This document shows positions 63,190 to 64,000 of a DNA stretch of 64,000 bases, one piece after another. The stretch lies in contig JAYMNP010000001.1 in NCBI GenBank assembly GCA_036941025.1, positions 2,688,501-2,752,500 of the forward strand, in the 5' to 3' direction. Made by a program: the position numbers and the translations under genes. The notes beneath the pieces were generated by a model, which made no database searches, was not told where the DNA came from, and saw nothing but the letters and a program-made list of their open reading frames with translations. The stretch is from Lachnospiraceae bacterium JLR.KK002. GTDB taxonomy: Bacteria; Bacillota; Clostridia; Lachnospirales; Lachnospiraceae. Every line of letters starts with the position of its first letter. The first letter of the stretch is position 1.

Positions 63190-64000
63190 ATGAAACAAAA
63201 GACGAACGGAACAACTTCCAGAAAAAAAATTGCAGACGAAATCCTCCGCCAGATTGGCGGCAGCGTTATCCTGGTGCTTCTGCTGATAGCCGCTGTCTCC
63301 ATCTATATGGTGGGCTGGCTGAGCATTACGTCAAAAAGGACAGAGCTGACCGAGGAATCCAATGCAGCCGCAAATCAGCTGACCGGATTTCTGGAGCAGT
63401 ATACCAAAGGTGTGGAACTCCTTGCTGCCAATCCGGAAATCAAACATATCATGCTGGAGACAGAAGCCGGCGGCAACATCAGCCAGGCGGAAAAAATGCA
63501 GACAGTTCTGGACAACCTCTCACACATTGCAGAAAACGATTCCGAAAATGTGATGGCCGTATGGATTGCTGATCTGGATGCAAGTTCCTTCCTCCAGTCC
63601 GACGGGCTCACGAATGAAGAAGAATGGGATATCACCGGCCGCGGATGGTATGGCTGTATTGAACACAAACAGACCATACTTACAGAGCCCTATGTGGATT
63701 CCACCAACGGAAAGATGGTTTTAAGCGCCGCAGCCCCGGTTTATGATGACGCTACCGGAGAGGTTCTGGGCGCAGTGGGTATGGATATCGCCCTGGATCA
63801 TATGACCGAAGTGATGAGCGGATACAAAATCGGCCGAAAGGGATATGTTCTGCTGCTGTCAGAAAACGGTATGTTCCTGTATCATCCCCAGAAAGATATT
63901 ATACAGAAACATGTAACAGACATAAACACATCTCAGAATGTAATGGATGCGATTACCTCGCAAAAGGATGAATTTATGAAATACAAGGCAGACGGCGTCA
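63190..64000 (+). CDS. Methyl-accepting chemotaxis protein, N-terminal part
   Basis: The first 270 codons are inside the window. A membrane helix (GGSVILVLLLIAAVSIYMVG) is followed by an extracellular dCache-type sensor with WDITGRGWYGCIEHKQT, TEPYVDSTNGKMVLSAAAPV and GAVGMDIALDHMTEVM, typical ligand-binding signatures. The second membrane helix, HAMP and signalling domains lie beyond the edge. It probably senses a small molecule and feeds CheA. ATG 63190 follows AGAGGA. The ~240 nt before it is promoter-sized and empty. Confidence 0.85.
   Translation, partial: MKQKTNGTTSRKKIADEILRQIGGSVILVLLLIAAVSIYMVGWLSITSKRTELTEESNAAANQLTGFLEQYTKGVELLAANPEIKHIMLETEAGGNISQAEKMQTVLDNLSHIAENDSENVMAVWIADLDASSFLQSDGLTNEEEWDITGRGWYGCIEHKQTILTEPYVDSTNGKMVLSAAAPVYDDATGEVLGAVGMDIALDHMTEVMSGYKIGRKGYVLLLSENGMFLYHPQKDIIQKHVTDINTSQNVMDAITSQKDEFMKYKADGV

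Overview
The window is low-GC Gram-positive chromosome, most likely from a spore-forming Lachnospiraceae/Clostridia species. The reasons are strong GGAGG ribosome sites, spoIIID behind a sigma-E-like promoter, a leucine T-box, LytTR/GHKL signalling, BlaR/BlaI control, Tn916/Tn1549-type ICE genes and DUF6033-like proteins. Host genes are interleaved with mobile DNA of different base composition.

Layout. (1) 1-15390, minus strand, GC-rich: the replication, nuclease and packaging-entry part of a siphophage-type prophage. In transcription order it runs sigma-like regulator, DUF2800, DUF2815, family A DNA polymerase, small proteins, PD-(D/E)XK-like nuclease, VapE primase-helicase, VRR-NUC, SNF2 helicase, ArpU/sigma-like regulator, two HNH proteins, small terminase, ParB-methylase and a cytosine methylase cut by the window edge. 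(2) 15.5-19.2 kb: two Com-like zinc-ribbon genes, then four small genes of unknown function. Two of the four carry matching two-hairpin RNA elements at the same distance from the start codon. (3) 19.3-20.8 kb: an IS110 element. (4) 20.8-29.7 kb: host genes. These are a GHKL kinase and LytTR regulator with helically phased sites, NudC, a radical SAM protein, PyrD, two HxlR regulators, a nitroreductase next to a collapsed FMN riboswitch, and a BlaR1/BlaI pair. (5) 29.7-34.1 kb, AT-rich: iteron-like repeats, then a type II restriction enzyme, an m5C methylase and Vsr. (6) 34.1-46.5 kb: a wrecked ICE between 11-bp direct repeats. It keeps integrase, excisionase, ATPase, replisome organizer, two HTH regulators, a candidate oriT and mobC, but the conjugation genes are missing and three insertion sequences have piled in, along with a beheaded acyl-CoA dehydrogenase and a toxin-antitoxin pair. 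(7) 46.5-64 kb: host genes again. These are a DUF1848 gene, a decayed operon with a triple-AAA EccA/CbxX-like ATPase, a 2-isopropylmalate synthase fused to an AraC domain behind a leucine T-box, spoIIID, a frameshifted giant Ig-repeat surface protein, a DUF5082-like coiled-coil protein, an AAA/PD-(D/E)XK protein and the start of a chemotaxis receptor.

How the parts relate. Phage genes overlap by 1-26 bases and look like one early transcript. The restriction genes converge on a shared terminator. The ICE integration genes form one minus-strand operon whose first gene follows a terminator/attenuator. Around 47-61 kb a putative cell-surface or secretion-related gene set is decaying, with at least four frameshifts or stops in three genes. 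The most unusual items are the LeuA-AraC fusion, the paired 5'UTR RNA elements, the internally deleted FMN riboswitch, and a pyrD whose conserved start position reads ATA. All identifications come from reading the sequence; no database search was possible.
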